From assembly GCA_028023455.1 (NCBI GenBank), contig JAQFVV010000049.1, forward strand, positions 4,129,649-4,193,648: 64,000 nucleotides of DNA, read 5' to 3'. The notes beneath the pieces were generated by a model. The model was not told where the DNA came from and searched no databases. It saw only the letters and a program-made list of their open reading frames with translations. The DNA is from Epiperipatus broadwayi. Taxonomy: Eukaryota; Onychophora; Udeonychophora; Euonychophora; Peripatidae. Each line of letters begins with the position of its first letter. Within the stretch, counting starts at the first letter, position 1. Of this stretch, positions 10,526 through 23,199 are shown piece by piece. The translations under genes were made by a program, and so were the position numbers.

Positions 10526-11324
10526 TCATATATATATATATACATTCCTCACTATGATATATATAATATTTTTTGGAAATTATAATATGAGCAGGGATGT
10601 CTTCACTTACAGAGAATATAATTGTAATATTGGATTAAAAAGTTTAATATTATATATAAATGTATTTAATTAGAAAAATATTTAAGCATTAATATAATAA
10701 TTTTACATTCACAATATTTATATGGGAAAGTAAGTTATCATTACTTATAAGAATAGTCAGATGTTTAAAACTTAATTTATAGTGAAACAGATCAGTCTGA
10801 AAACTTTTACTAGATAATAGCTTATGGTAATATAAAATTCATATTATGAAAGTTGTGAATTAATTTTTATATAAAAAAATATAATCCTATTTTAAATAGA
10901 ATTAATGGAGTAGATAAGGAATCTAAAATAATGTATAATTAACATGAATGTTTAAATAGGTTTAGGTAAATTGTTAAAAGTTTTTTTTGTATAAAAAAAT
11001 GTTTATATTTGTTTTATATTCATTTAAAGCTATAGTTTAGGAATGTAGTTTTGAAATGGGTTTTAGGTAAGATTTAAAAAAAAAGGGAGGTTATTTGAAA
11101 TTAGGATTGGTTTTTAAATATGTATAAAAAGTTTCTTGGATGATTTTAAGACAGATTTATAATTAAATAATGTAAAAGAAAGAGTAATAAATAATAGCAG
11201 TGGGAGATAGATGTAAGTAAAATATAATTATGTATGTTTAATATGTTTGTTACTATTTATGTTAATGTAAGATGAAAGTATTTATGTAATTGAGGTTTAT
11301 TTATAAATATGTATTTCATATTGT

Positions 11325-11440
11325 TGTTGCAGATCCTTGAAAATGACTGTATGAAGATAAAAGCAGCTGAAACATTGGAGTTTTGTATTATATATATGTT
11401 CAGTATTGATATAAAAAAATAAAGTTTTTGAAAAAAAAAA
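11325..11440 (+). mobile_element. Retroelement 3' end with A-rich tail
   Basis: A block beginning GATCCTTGAAAATGAC and containing GCAGCTGAAACATTGGAG is followed by AATAAAG and a run of ten A. This looks like the 3' untranslated end of a PLE- or LINE-type element in plus orientation. The upstream stretch 10526-11324 is AT-rich with no readable protein remnant. Short blocks at 11819-11842 and 20571-20597 (AGCAATCTTCTTCAGAG) are minus-orientation relatives of the same kind of tail. Confidence 0.4.
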
Positions 11441-12647
11441 GAAGTATTTTAATTTTTTTTCTCAGTGATCCAATTTTCAAAATATAAATATAAATAAAAG
11501 GAGTCATTATTTCATTTAAAATAATATCTATGCATCAAAGTCACAGACTATTTAAAATTCATCAAAAATTACAATATGTTTGTTATTATATAATTTTACT
11601 TATAAACAAAATTTATTTAATTACTTTTAAACAATAATGTTATGATAGTGAACATTTAATGTAAAGAATATCATAGTGTGTTGTCAAAACATTTTTGTGA
11701 CATAGGTCATTTTTATTATTATAAGAACTGATAAACATATAAAGTTAAATAAATCTACCTTTCTCTATTATTGTTATAATATTTATTTTATTACACACCA
11801 TCATCCTTACAATATTAAATGGCCAGCAATCTTCTTCAGAGGTATAAGATATTTATCAATACATGGATACACAAATAGTTTATCATATAAATAAACAATT
11901 TAACATTATATTTTCTTATAAATTGACTCATTTCTATATATTATTACATATATACATATATTAAGAGAATACAACCAACTGCTGCAGTTTCAACCAGCTA
12001 TCTGGGTTTAAAAATACAAATCTGAATTACACACCTTAAATTATTTAATATAACAGAATTTATAAAATATTAAGGATTTACTGCTTTTAACTTTTTGTTA
12101 TATTTTATGATAGAAATGTAATATAAATTTTGAGTGTATATATATATATGATATACTTAAGATATGTATATGTATATTGAATGTGCTATTTGTATATATT
12201 ATATATGAATGGTGCATAATATATATTTGTATAGTATATTTGATAAATAGTGGTATATATACAAGTAGATGCATATATGTTATTTGATATAAAAATGAGT
12301 CACTTTATAATTATAATGTTGTTGGTTTATATCATAAACTACTTCAGTAGCCATGTATTTATATATAACTTGTTGCTAGGGAGAAGACTGAAGGTCAATC
12401 AAAACTGTGAGGTTGCTAAAATTTAATAAAATAAGCATTGTAACAATAACAAAGAAAGATGATTTTTGTTTCTTTTAAGATTTTTATATTTCCATTGCTT
12501 CTTTATTTTTTATAATCATATATTACAGGAGAAGAGATATTTGATTATAAGTCTCTTTACTCCATTTTTTATTTTGAAAAAATACTGCTATCTGGTATGC
12601 ATATACAGAACTATTTGCCAATTGTGGCATACATATACTCAATATAT
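11441..12647. other. AT-rich interval without identified gene
   Basis: The interval consists of AT-rich sequence with short (AT)n runs near 12130-12230. It includes the minus-orientation AGCAATCTTCTTCAGAG tail fragment at about 11825. No ORF, RNA gene or clear element boundary was found. Confidence 0.6.
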
Positions 12648-14779
12648 TGTAACGGATACCTCTAACTCCCCTTCAATACATAGTGCATACCATGAGGCCC
12701 AATCTTAATTCAAGCCCCATGATGTTAGTGTTACTTATTAATCAACATATTAGATAATGTTAAGAACACAAAGTGACAAATAATAACTACAATCTAAATT
12801 TTAAATCCAAATCTAAATAAACAATAAGCAAAGATTTAAACCAAATCTTTCAAACAGACATGACAACAATTAACATTAAATGTGTCATGATTGCAAACCC
12901 CAAATAATAATGCATACTAGATCGGATGAGTGAATGCCGTGATCAAGAAATAAAATAAAAAAAATATTAAAGTAGAGAAAAATAAAATCTTTCTTTTATT
13001 GTGGTCATTAATAAATTACTTACAAGAATATTTAATAAGAGATGATGTGAACAATGAAGTAAAAGGATGATCACAAATGTGCTTAAGATATAGAATGATC
13101 TGTTTTAAAAAAATAGATAGAAACAAATCTATTACTTGTGGAATAACCTTCAATTTCTTACACAAAGTAGTTAAAAGTTAAAGTTCGAAGACAAGTGTGG
13201 ATTAAGTTGGAGTGCTAATATTAACAAGAAAACTCATTTATAAGTATTCAAGAACATAAGGGGAAACATAAAGAAAATATAATTGAATAAGGAATTCAAA
13301 ATTAAAGTCTGTTTAAGTCAAGTCAAAGCATTTGAATTTCTAAAATGATAGTTAATTTTCCACTATAGATCACAAAACCTAGATCTGAAAGCATGCAATA
13401 AAAGAAAAAGCATTGACGTTACTCCACTCGAACCAAACTTCTAAAGTAAATATAAACAATAATGAACTTAAACATGCAGTGCTAAATGCAATGAGTACAT
13501 AATGGAAGGAAAGTTGTCATCTGCAGAGCTATTACTTGTCAAGAGCCGGATGGAATTGGTCTATCACTCCACATCTGGATTAATAAACATCAAACCGATT
13601 CGTTATGAATTCTCCTTATAACTCTCCATTTTAAAACACTAATTTGAAGGCTATTAAAGACAACATACCTAGCAGATTTTCGAAAATATTTATGAATTTC
13701 CATCTATACATAAATAAATCACCATGGATTATTGGGACAAGCCATTAGGACATTTTCCATACAAACTTTAAAGCCAAGTTATAAAGTTGACTTCATCTAC
13801 ATTTATTTGTTTGTATATTAAATATGATGTTATTTTCTTTACTTTAATATAGGGCAAAAGAGTTCACTCATAATGCAAATTTAATAAAATAATTCTATGA
13901 TGTAAACATGATTGCGTGATAGCCCGATCTATATAAAAAAGTAAATGATAAGACATTACGTACATAACTTAAACCTTGATATATTAGCAACGGACACATT
14001 TTCGTTATTTGTTTATTTCTATGCTTATGTTAATTGTTTTTTTCTTTCATATTCTCTTTTTGTATCTCGTTAATTATTTATGTCATAAAGTTAACTCATT
14101 TATCGCACACACATCGTACATAACAGGGGATCTTAAATCGTCATGATGTTAAATAAGGCAAAAAAAAGTTATTAATCAAATAAAATGTATAGCAATTTTA
14201 TATATAGTACAAAGATTATTCAGGTCAGTGGCTATTTTTTGTAGGCTCAGAATTTGTGATAATAATGGAAACCAAGTATAAACAAAGAATAACCACAAAC
14301 GCCTAATTGAATTCTCTGTTTAAATACTAATCACTGTAAATATGATTATTAAATTTATTTAAACATTAAAATGTGAATCTTGGTTTGTTTTTCTGTAGTC
14401 TAATTTCAATTAGTCATATCCGTCCACATATTTACGATCATTATGTCAACTCATACTCCTATCATATCCACTCCCATTGGCAAACATATTCGTATTTTAC
14501 ACCTACTTATACTCCGGTGATACAAATATAACCTGGACAAGATAATCATGCAAAATGTCCTTGGGTTCGAAATCTAGAATAGTGGAAGTGAAATGCAATA
14601 TGGACGAGGGAGATTAAGTATAGAATTATTATTTAGTTGGATTTTAATCTCTCCTATCTTAGGTATGAATTTAATGTATATGGGTAAGCATAAACACGAG
14701 TGACAAAGATGTACTTCTTTATCCATCAGGAGGAACCCACCCATATTTGTGCATTCCAGGGAAAGTCTGTTCCATTACA
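12648..14779 (+). repeat. Probable solo LTR B
   Basis: The unit runs from TGTAACGGATACC to GTTCCATTACA. The termini are imperfect inverted repeats of each other (TGTAACGGA against TGTAATGGAA). ATAT flanks both sides (12644-12647 and 14780-14783), as in the complete LTR element upstream. The 2.1-kb body has no ORF. A solo LTR left by recombination between the two LTRs of a Gypsy-type element explains the structure best. Confidence 0.65.
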
Positions 14780-15009
14780 ATATATATATATTGCAGAATG
14801 AACTAACTGTTTGATCTACAATTATTGCTGTTTTATTTTTTTTTAATATCTTTGACAGTTTGTGAAGTTCTTCAGTAACATATCTATTCTAATTAACAAA
14901 TTGTAATTATTCATTTATATATTGATTTATTTTAATGAAATAAAAGATCTATTATTATTTTTGATATATTTATAAGTATCGAGATGTTAGCATAAACTGT
15001 GTTAAGAAA

Positions 15010-16017
15010 ATGGCAAGCAGTGGATATCTACCCATTGATTACAGACAAGCATTTAAACATGTGTATGTTGTTTTGTTAGAACATAGTAGAAATGTTATGT
15101 TTTTAATTAATTTAATGAAGACAATAGTATTTGTTAATCATTATTGATATTTTGTCAGTAATTATTATGTTGTTCATATCCTAATAGCATAATTTGCTAA
15201 AACTTTACCTTATAAAATAATAAAGTCTTACATTATTTTAATTAACAATAAAACAAGAGTCCCATGCTGTAAGAATTAGGCAATAAGTTATATCCAGTGA
15301 TAAACTACTAAAACATCACATGATCATATCTTGCACTGTGTGTCACTACTGTATGAAGAAAGTAATTGCTGTTTACATATTTCATCATCTGGATAAAATT
15401 TTAATTTGTTTTTAGGTAGATGAAAATTTTTAAGCATATCTAGGATTTTAAATATCTAGTTCACAGAAAAATCAAAAAAGGTAGTAATTATTGATCAGTA
15501 ATTGGGTATCTAGCAGAATATCCCCAGCTGCAAATTACAGATGATTATTAAATTACTAATCCCAAATACCTTTTCAATTATTGGTCATAAATAGGCATCC
15601 AATTATTTTTAGCTAGATAGTAAAATAGAAGAGGGGGGGGGGAATCTAAAACCACTTACCAAGTAGAATTTAATAGTAATATGGCTGATTATTACTATTA
15701 CAGTTTATAAAAACATCGCGCTATATAAAATAAATATCTCTTTTACAAGTAGAATTTAGTTTTTATGAAATAAGCATAATTTGCACTGTTGTGAGCTATC
15801 AAATGTTGTTTTATCTTCTTATCTTTATGTAAAATAGTAGTACATTTGTAATAATGATTAAGTGTTTATTGTTGCCAGTTTGTGGTGTAGTGCAGTGGTA
15901 ATGTGATGTAGTTATAAGCTAAAGCTTCTTAAATCACTTCTCAGAGATGGATAAAAAAACGTACTTTAGAAATTAAATGGTATCAGTGCACTCAATCTGC
16001 CACTTGAATTCACTCAG
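15010..16017 (+). other. Two exon-like islands (weak host-gene candidate)
   Basis: An ATG at 15010 with A at -3 and G at +4 opens MASSGYLPIDYRQAFKH and is followed by GTGTATGT. A second island at 15970-16017 lies between TTTAG and GTAACA and reads KLNGISALNLPLEFTQ in the phase the first island would need. Both peptides look more protein-like than the surrounding AT-rich sequence. However, the donor is non-consensus, the pieces are short and I recognise no protein family. The rest of 14784-16462 shows nothing identifiable. Confidence 0.25.
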
Positions 16018-16849
16018 GTAACACATACCTCCCTCCTCCACTTCCATACCTAATCAAATGTTAATTTTTATTATTAATTACAGAATAGTTTGTAATCAGT
16101 TTTTTTTTAATTATTAAACCTATTTTACAGATATTATTAAACATGCATTTCTAATTTTAAGAAAGAATTATATTTTATTTTTTAGAATTATTGAAAATTT
16201 TTAAAGCTGATATCTATTTTTTTAAGTAATTCATATGTCTGAATAATAATAATGGAATATTCTAAAATATTTGGCCTAGAGAGATTTTAACTGAACATGA
16301 TAATTTAGATTAAAAAATATTGTTGATAAAACTTTAAATTAATGCATAGCTGAAATATTAACAGATCAATTTGTACATATTACTGCTTTTATAACTTAAA
16401 AACTTTGAAAATAATGTTAAAAAGTCATTTATGAAAAAACAATTAGTGGTAATATAATGGATCAGGGATCAGCAACCTTTTAGTAGTGTCATGCCAAACC
16501 TTTATGTTACAATGTTATTCTGCATGCCAACATGATTTTATCAACTTTATTATATTAAAAACTATCAAAATTGGTTCAGTTATAATGGGCTTCAAAATTA
16601 TATACTTTTGAAGTACATCATAACTGGATCTTATATTATTGGCGATTCAATATTTTAAAATACAAAGAATCATATGTCAAAAGTACCTTTTGTTAAATTT
16701 GTAATTTTTAACATGCTTATTAACAATTATATTACAAATTATAAATTACAACTTTTTACCTATACAAAATATACAATTTAAATATGAAAAAATTATCATA
16801 AATTCTAATATGATTAGCCATTTATTATTATTAAAATAAATTAATCTGA

Positions 16850-18804
16850 ACCTTGTCCTTACACCTCTTTGCTCAATGTTAGGTGTGTAATTGCTCATTT
16901 TTAGCTTCATGCATGCTTCTGAATGTTCAGGTGTTAGGCAACTTCTTTGTGATATGTGAGAAAATTTGTTCACATAAGTAAGTTGAACCAAATGCTGAAA
17001 GCAGAGCAAAAGCAGTTTTTTCAATGAATTAAATCTTTCAGGTAGTGATGTCCAACAATTGATAATGACAGTCAACCTTTCTAGACAGTTCACTTCAAGA
17101 GTTTTCTGCAATGCTACAAATTTAGTTTTCCACAATTCTGATGTTATTAATTCGATTAATTCCATTTCAAAACTATTAATATCCATCCACTTAAAAAAAT
17201 ATAAATCAAATGGAGGCATCTTTAAATCAATTAAGTCAGGTTTGATGAGGAAAAAAAATATGGGTGTGTGTATTTGGAAGTCTTCACATTATTTGGAAAA
17301 TTCTTCTCTGAGAGCTTCACTGTATTTTTGAAGTTAATCTTTGTTAATGTTAAATTGATTTGCATGGGCCTTTACATTTGGAAAGTACTTGCAGGTGTTA
17401 GTGGTATTATCATGCCAAAATATATTTAATTTTGATGCAAATTCTTTCCAATATTCAAGAAGTTCTAGTACTGTTTGACCCTTTCCTTGCAAATGCAAGT
17501 GTAACTCATTCAGGTGCTGAGTTATATCAGTCAGAAACATCAATTTTCATAAACAGTCTTCATCATTTATTTCCAGATAATGTTGTTTTTGTTCATCAAG
17601 AAATATCTTGATTTCTTTCAGACATGATACAAACCTGCTTAAGACATTACCTCGACTAATCTAATGAACATTGCTGTATAGAGGGAGGTCCATATATGCA
17701 CTTCATTTCTTGCAAAAGGGATTTAAATTACCTATGTGTCAATGAAGAATGAGAACTTATGACATTAATTATGAAATTAATTATTTTAATGACAGGGTCC
17801 AAGCATTGTGATGAGATTTTTGCAACAAAATTTTCCTGATTTATAATGCAGTGGAAACTCAATATTCGATATTTAATATGATTTTCAAGAAATTTAACAA
17901 ATTCCTTTTCCTTTCCGACCATTGCATGGCTGGAAACAGTAGTAACACTAAATATTTTATTTATGTTAATTTTCTGATTTTCAAAATAATTGAAAAATAC
18001 AGTGAAAATCTCATGTCCCAGTAAGAGGAATCAAGCAAAACAAATTTCATAAATAGGATTGTTGTCACAATATCGTGCAACTATTGCTAAGTGTGCCACA
18101 TCATTTACATCAATGCTTTCACCAACAACAACACTGAATGCAACAGTTTGTTATAAACTGGTTTTTATGTTTTGTTGTTACATTTTCAGCCATGTCAGTT
18201 ATTCTTCTTTGAATTTATCTTGCAGAAGCTAGTATTTCTTAAATTCAAGATAGTATCGTTTGTTTATTTGGTAGATCACTGAATAAGATTTCAGCACTTT
18301 TCAAAAACGTTTCTTACATGAATTGTCCATCTGTGAAAGGTTTGCCTTTTGACCCACACAATGAACAATTAATTGTATAACTACATTCAGTGACTTTATT
18401 TTGGGTTCCAATTATTTGACTAAAATAAGTAGTTTGTTTTTTAAAGGCAGAAACAGCTCTTTTTATAGATTCACTTTTCTCATCTGAGTTTTAAACATGA
18501 ATAGATGTTTAGTTTGATAATGTCTTTGTACACTTGAGGTATGACACAATACTTTCACAATATAATGTACACACAGCACAATCCTTTTGCTGTACAAATC
18601 CATATTCATTTGTCCAAGAGTCTTGAAAAGAGCAAATGTCATGTTTTTGTCTGTTGTGAGACATTTTGGGAATCTCTCAGTCAATATGCCATGATAATCT
18701 CTTTTTTGAAAAAAGCACCACCAATGAACATCGATTATTAACCATCCATCTACTGAAAATAGCCTTCTAGAATTGATAACGTAATAAACAATGAGGCTTG
18801 CCAA
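16850..18804 (-). pseudogene. hAT transposase pseudogene (BED finger to hATC dimerisation region)
   Basis: Fragments appear in N- to C-terminal order on the minus strand. 18804-18463 carries a BED-finger second half (CHTSSVQRHYQTKH). 17922-17728 carries FHCIINQENFVAK followed by DPVIKIINFI, the hallmark of ZBED5/GTF2IRD2-like transposases. 17543-17334 carries FLTDITQHLNELHLHLQGKG. 17219-16850 carries a C-terminal hATC-like segment with LTPEHSEACMKL. Several frameshifts and stops separate them, so no functional enzyme is encoded. In an intact relative the enzyme would cut and paste the element by recognising its short inverted ends. Confidence 0.8.
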
Positions 18805-20132
18805 TTCCTCTACAAGCTTTGTGATAAATGCTTAGCCAGATCCAGCACTTAAAATATTTCTGTCAGGAACTCCTCTCCAAACCCCTGACCATGATTTTGT
18901 GCTTTGGCACTCCTCAGAGAAGTGTCATGGTAGGTTCAGACACTAGATCTAAAAATACCAACCCAAAGCCAAGGACTTATCTAAAAGTTATCTATTGAGT
19001 GGAAAATCTGAAATTTTCAGACATCTACATGTCTTCAAACCCAGCTATCCAATGCAAATACCTATATGGGGCTGATAGAACTTTAGCCATACCATAAATT
19101 AGTAGTCTTAGCAATATAAAATTCCATAAGACCTATGGCAGGACTATAAATAGTCAAAATAAGAGTCATAGATCACATGACCCTATATCTTAAGCTTGTA
19201 AGTTATAAACAATGAGGATTGCCAATTCCTCTACAAACTTTGTGATAAAGGCTTAGCCAGAGCCAGCACTTAAAATATCTCTGTCAGTAACCCCTCTCCA
19301 AATCCCTGACCATGGTTTTGTGCTTTGGCACTTCTCAGAGAGGTTTCAGGTTAGGTTCAGACACTAGATCTAAAAATACCAACCCAAATCCAAGCACTTA
19401 TCTAAAAACTTATCTATTGAGTGGAAAATCTGAAATTTTTAGACATCTACATATCTTCAAACCCAGCTATCCAATGCAAATACCTATATGGGGCTGATAG
19501 GTCTAGTGTCTGAACCTACCCTGACACCTCTATGAGGAGTGCCAAAGCACGAAACCATGGTCAGGGGCTTGGGGAAAGGTTCCTGACAGAGATATTTTAA
19601 GTGCTGGTTCTGGCTAAGCATTTATCATAAAGCTTGTAGAGGAATTGGCAATCCTCATTGTTTATAACATACAAGCTTAAGAGATAGGGTCATGTGATCT
19701 ATGACTCTTATTTTGATTATTTATAGTCTCTGCCATAGGTCTTATGCAATTTTATATTGCTAAGACTACTAATATATGGTATGGCTGAAGATCTATCAGC
19801 CCCATATAGGTATTTGCATTGGATAGCTGAGTTTGAAGACATGTAGATGTCTGAAAATTTCAGATTTTCCACTCAATAGATAACTTTTAGATAAGTGCTT
19901 GAATTAGGGTTGGTATTTTTAGATCTAGTGTCTGAACCTACCTGACACCTCTCTGAGGAATGCCAAAGCACGAAACCATGGTCAGGGGCTTGGGAGGGGT
20001 TCCTGACAGAGATATTTTAAGTGCTGATTCTGGCTAAGCATTTATCACAAAGCTTGTAGAGGAATTGGCAATCCTCATTGTTTATAACTTACAAGCTTAA
20101 GAGATAGGGTCATGTGTTCTATGACTCTTATT
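18788..20132. mobile_element. Palindromic composite insertion nested in the hAT element
   Basis: About 1.35 kb consists of two direct partial monomers (18788-19500) followed by two inverted monomers (19501-20132). All share blocks such as GCCAATTCCTCTACAA and CCTATATGGGGCTGATAG. TTGATAACGTAATAA occurs at both edges (18773-18787 and 20133-20147), giving a 15-bp target duplication, and the hAT reading frame is interrupted there. The long duplication suggests target-primed reverse transcription rather than cut-and-paste transposition. The short ORF at 19312-19497 lies within the repeat and is not conserved. Family not recognised. Confidence 0.7.
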
Positions 20133-20653
20133 TTGATAACGTAATAAGTTTTTTATTTGGATTACAATCTCATTTTTTAAAATTATCAGAAATATAATGT
20201 GAATATGTAAAATTTATTTCACTTGTAAACAAACATTTCTTTTAAATGAAGTCAAGTGTATTATTTTCTGATAAATAATGATTTAATCGTAAATTCAATG
20301 GTGAATGTGAAAAAAAAACCCGCTGTAATTAAAATTTATATTTTTACTATTTCAATTCATTCCGAGTGCGATTGATAATCATTGGCGTGCCAAGCATGGT
20401 ACATGTGCCATAGGTTGCCAACCCCTGTAATAGATTATAAGTCTATTTTATAAGTATAATATAAATATATATTTTTTATTCATTTTAATAAAAAAAAAAA
20501 ATCTTTCTTCAAATTTCATATTCCTGTTTCACAATGTTTTTTTTTTCTAATTTAATTTTTAACAGTTTTTACTGACTAGCAATCTTCTTCAGAGTTATAA
20601 AATACAATTTCAGTATATTATTTTTTACATAAGCATACAATAATTTTAATTTG

Positions 20654-21180
<527 letters not shown>

Positions 21181-22035
21181 TGTTTGTTTATCTATATACA
21201 TATTTATATAGAGGTATTAAAATAAGATTATTTTATGAGTTTCTATATTAAAATTGTATTTTATAGATTTGAAAAAGACTTCTAAACAAAAGAAAATTTA
21301 AAAAATAAAATTACTAAAGCTTTGTGAAGGGAGCATAAAAGAAGTTGAATTTTTAGGGAAATTTTTATGCAAAATATATATGCTATAAAAAGACCAGGAT
21401 GAAAATATGTATGCAATTATGAACATTTATAATGTTAACTTGATCAATAAAAAATAATCATATGCTTCATAAGAAAGCCAAACATCAAAAGTATCAGAAA
21501 TAGCCCCATAATCCATTAATCTTGATCTTCAAATATGCCACTCTACTATTACACAAAACTATGAAGATAATCTTGAATGATTATAGTTCTTTTCAAATAT
21601 GTAAATTAAAAATATAAGAGGATTTATCATTTTATAATATATCAATAAATTTGAAGTGCTAAATAAAGTATGTTAAAGAAGGCACATATATAAACTAGCA
21701 ACAATAAAAATAAGTGATCTATTGTACAGAATATCCAATGGAGATTTTCTAGATCTTGATTTTTTTTTTTAACAATCATAAGAACAAATCTTAAATTCCT
21801 GAAAATTCTTAAGCTTAAAAAAAGTGATGCACAATCTATGTGTATAAAACTGGTAACAGTACATACGTGTGTATTGTCTAACTATTACTATAAAAATGAT
21901 AATCACTGGCCAATATTAACTATCATGTGTGAACTATTTCAGGGACTAATTAATACAATTTTGAATTAATATGAGTTTGAATAAATGGTAAATTCAAATC
22001 TAACTTGAAAACTTTGTGTGCGGAAATATACTTGT
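21181..22035. other. AT-rich interval without identified gene
   Basis: No ORF of note, no inverted repeat and no recognisable element boundary were seen. Confidence 0.6.
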
Positions 22036-22481
22036 AAAATAATATAGGCATTATTGCACCTGAATGCAAAGCTACTTTATATTTAAAACAAAATAAAATT
22101 ATACTATTTTGCAAGCACTTTCAGTCAGATCCATCATGTTATTCCATTTTTGCAATTCATCAAAAAATAACAGGACATCAGTGTGAACCTCAAGATGTCA
22201 GCCTGGTCTGCAAAGAAAGGCATGATGTAAAAAGAAAAGTGAAGGAGGCCTGTTTCATAGCGATCGATTGCAATGCCATCAACCACAAGGACACCTGCTT
22301 CATGATCTCAAAAAAAATGGAACAATTAACCTTGATTTGCATAATTGCATATAATTAATTCACTTAGAGCTATGAAGATGAGAGCACGTCTCTTGAAAGC
22401 GCTTGCAGAATAATATAATTTTATTTTGTTTTAAATATAAAGTAGCTTTGTGTTCAGGTGCAACAGTGCCTATATTATTTT
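22036..22481 (+). mobile_element. PLE-derived palindrome 1 with GIY-YIG remnant
   Basis: Inverted arms of about 90 bp (22036-22125 and 22395-22481) enclose a plus-strand spacer. The spacer reads VCKERHDVKRKVKEACFIAI then DCNAINHKD. This is the (K/R)xKEAxxI segment found near the C-terminus of Penelope-like GIY-YIG endonucleases. The right arm includes a block with CTCTTGAAAGCGCTTGC that resembles PLE 3' untranslated sequence. The element is therefore the 3' end of a PLE followed by an inverted copy of its own tail. 22482-22971 has nothing else identifiable except the start of a repeat also found inverted at 27890-27975. Confidence 0.65.
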
Positions 22482-22986
22482 TCAAATAAAAGGTAAAGTT
22501 TTAAATTGAAAGAAAATAAATTTATCAGAGGAAACAATGATAAGAAATAGATTTAAAAATTATATGTATATGTAGGTATAATATAAAAAATGAACTATAA
22601 AGAAAATGATTTGTTTACTATTTAAAATTTTTATTAGTAGACAAATTTTGGTTTAATATTTGCTTTTTAAAGTAATATTTGGAAAGTTTGTACTTACAAT
22701 GGTTATTGCAATATTAATGCAATAGGTATCACTTTACTACGTGATCTAATGCAGTGCCATCCCCCCCCCCATAGTGCATTTTGAAAGTAAATGACTGAAA
22801 TAAAAATTAAATTATGTTATCCAGTGTACATATTCATTTGTACAAAAATTAAATGCTGTCTAATGCTATAATAGTAATTATAAATACAATAGATATTCAT
22901 ATGACCTTATAATATTAACCAAAGCAACAAAGTTTTACTAAATTCTTCTACAACCAGGGTTTCATCTATTAACAAATAGATCTTTT

Positions 22987-23092
22987 TTTTCATATGTCAT
23001 AGCATTGGATGGGAGGCGAACCCGCAACAACTGTTTGCAACCAACTGCTTGCTTGCAAAAGGCTGTGTTGACCTCTCGGCTAACAACGCTTG
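22987..23092 (-). repeat. tRNA-derived SINE or retroposed tRNA
   Basis: The minus strand contains an A-box-like TAGCCGAGAGGT and a B-box-like GGTTCGCCTCC with the spacing of a class II (Leu/Ser-type) tRNA. Its ends can pair as an acceptor stem (GCGTTGT with CCAATGC, one mismatch). ACAAATAGATCTTTT is duplicated on both sides (22972-22986 and 23093-23107). A run of eight T follows the left flank, as an A-tail on the minus strand would give. The T-arm pairing is poor, so it is not a functional tRNA. Confidence 0.65.
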
Positions 23093-23199
23093 ACAAATAG
23101 ATCTTTTATTATGGAATTCTGTGTATTTTACATATAATGGTAATTTTTATAAAATTAAGGAAGGATAGATAATAGGCTATATTATTTTTTCTTTTGTTT

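Larger units (their letters stand above)
16463..20427 (-). mobile_element. Decayed autonomous hAT transposon, minus strand
   Basis: The ends are inverted: CAGGGATCAGCAACCTTTTA at 16463 and GGTTGCCAACCCCTG ending at 20427. They are flanked by the 8-bp duplication TAATGGAT (16455-16462) / TAATAGAT (20428-20435). The interior encodes minus-strand fragments of a BED-finger hAT transposase. A 1.35-kb palindromic element has inserted at 18788-20132, leaving a 15-bp duplication. The GTF2IRD2/ZBED5-type hAT group is the likely lineage. Confidence 0.85.

Noticed and set aside
16746-17219. 157-codon ORF as an intact gene
   Set aside because: It is the C-terminal piece of a hAT transposase broken by frameshifts; the rest is in other frames upstream on the minus strand.
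22987-23092. Functional tRNA gene on the minus strand
   Set aside because: The T-arm pairs poorly, the anticodon stem is unclear, and a 15-bp target duplication shows retroposition.
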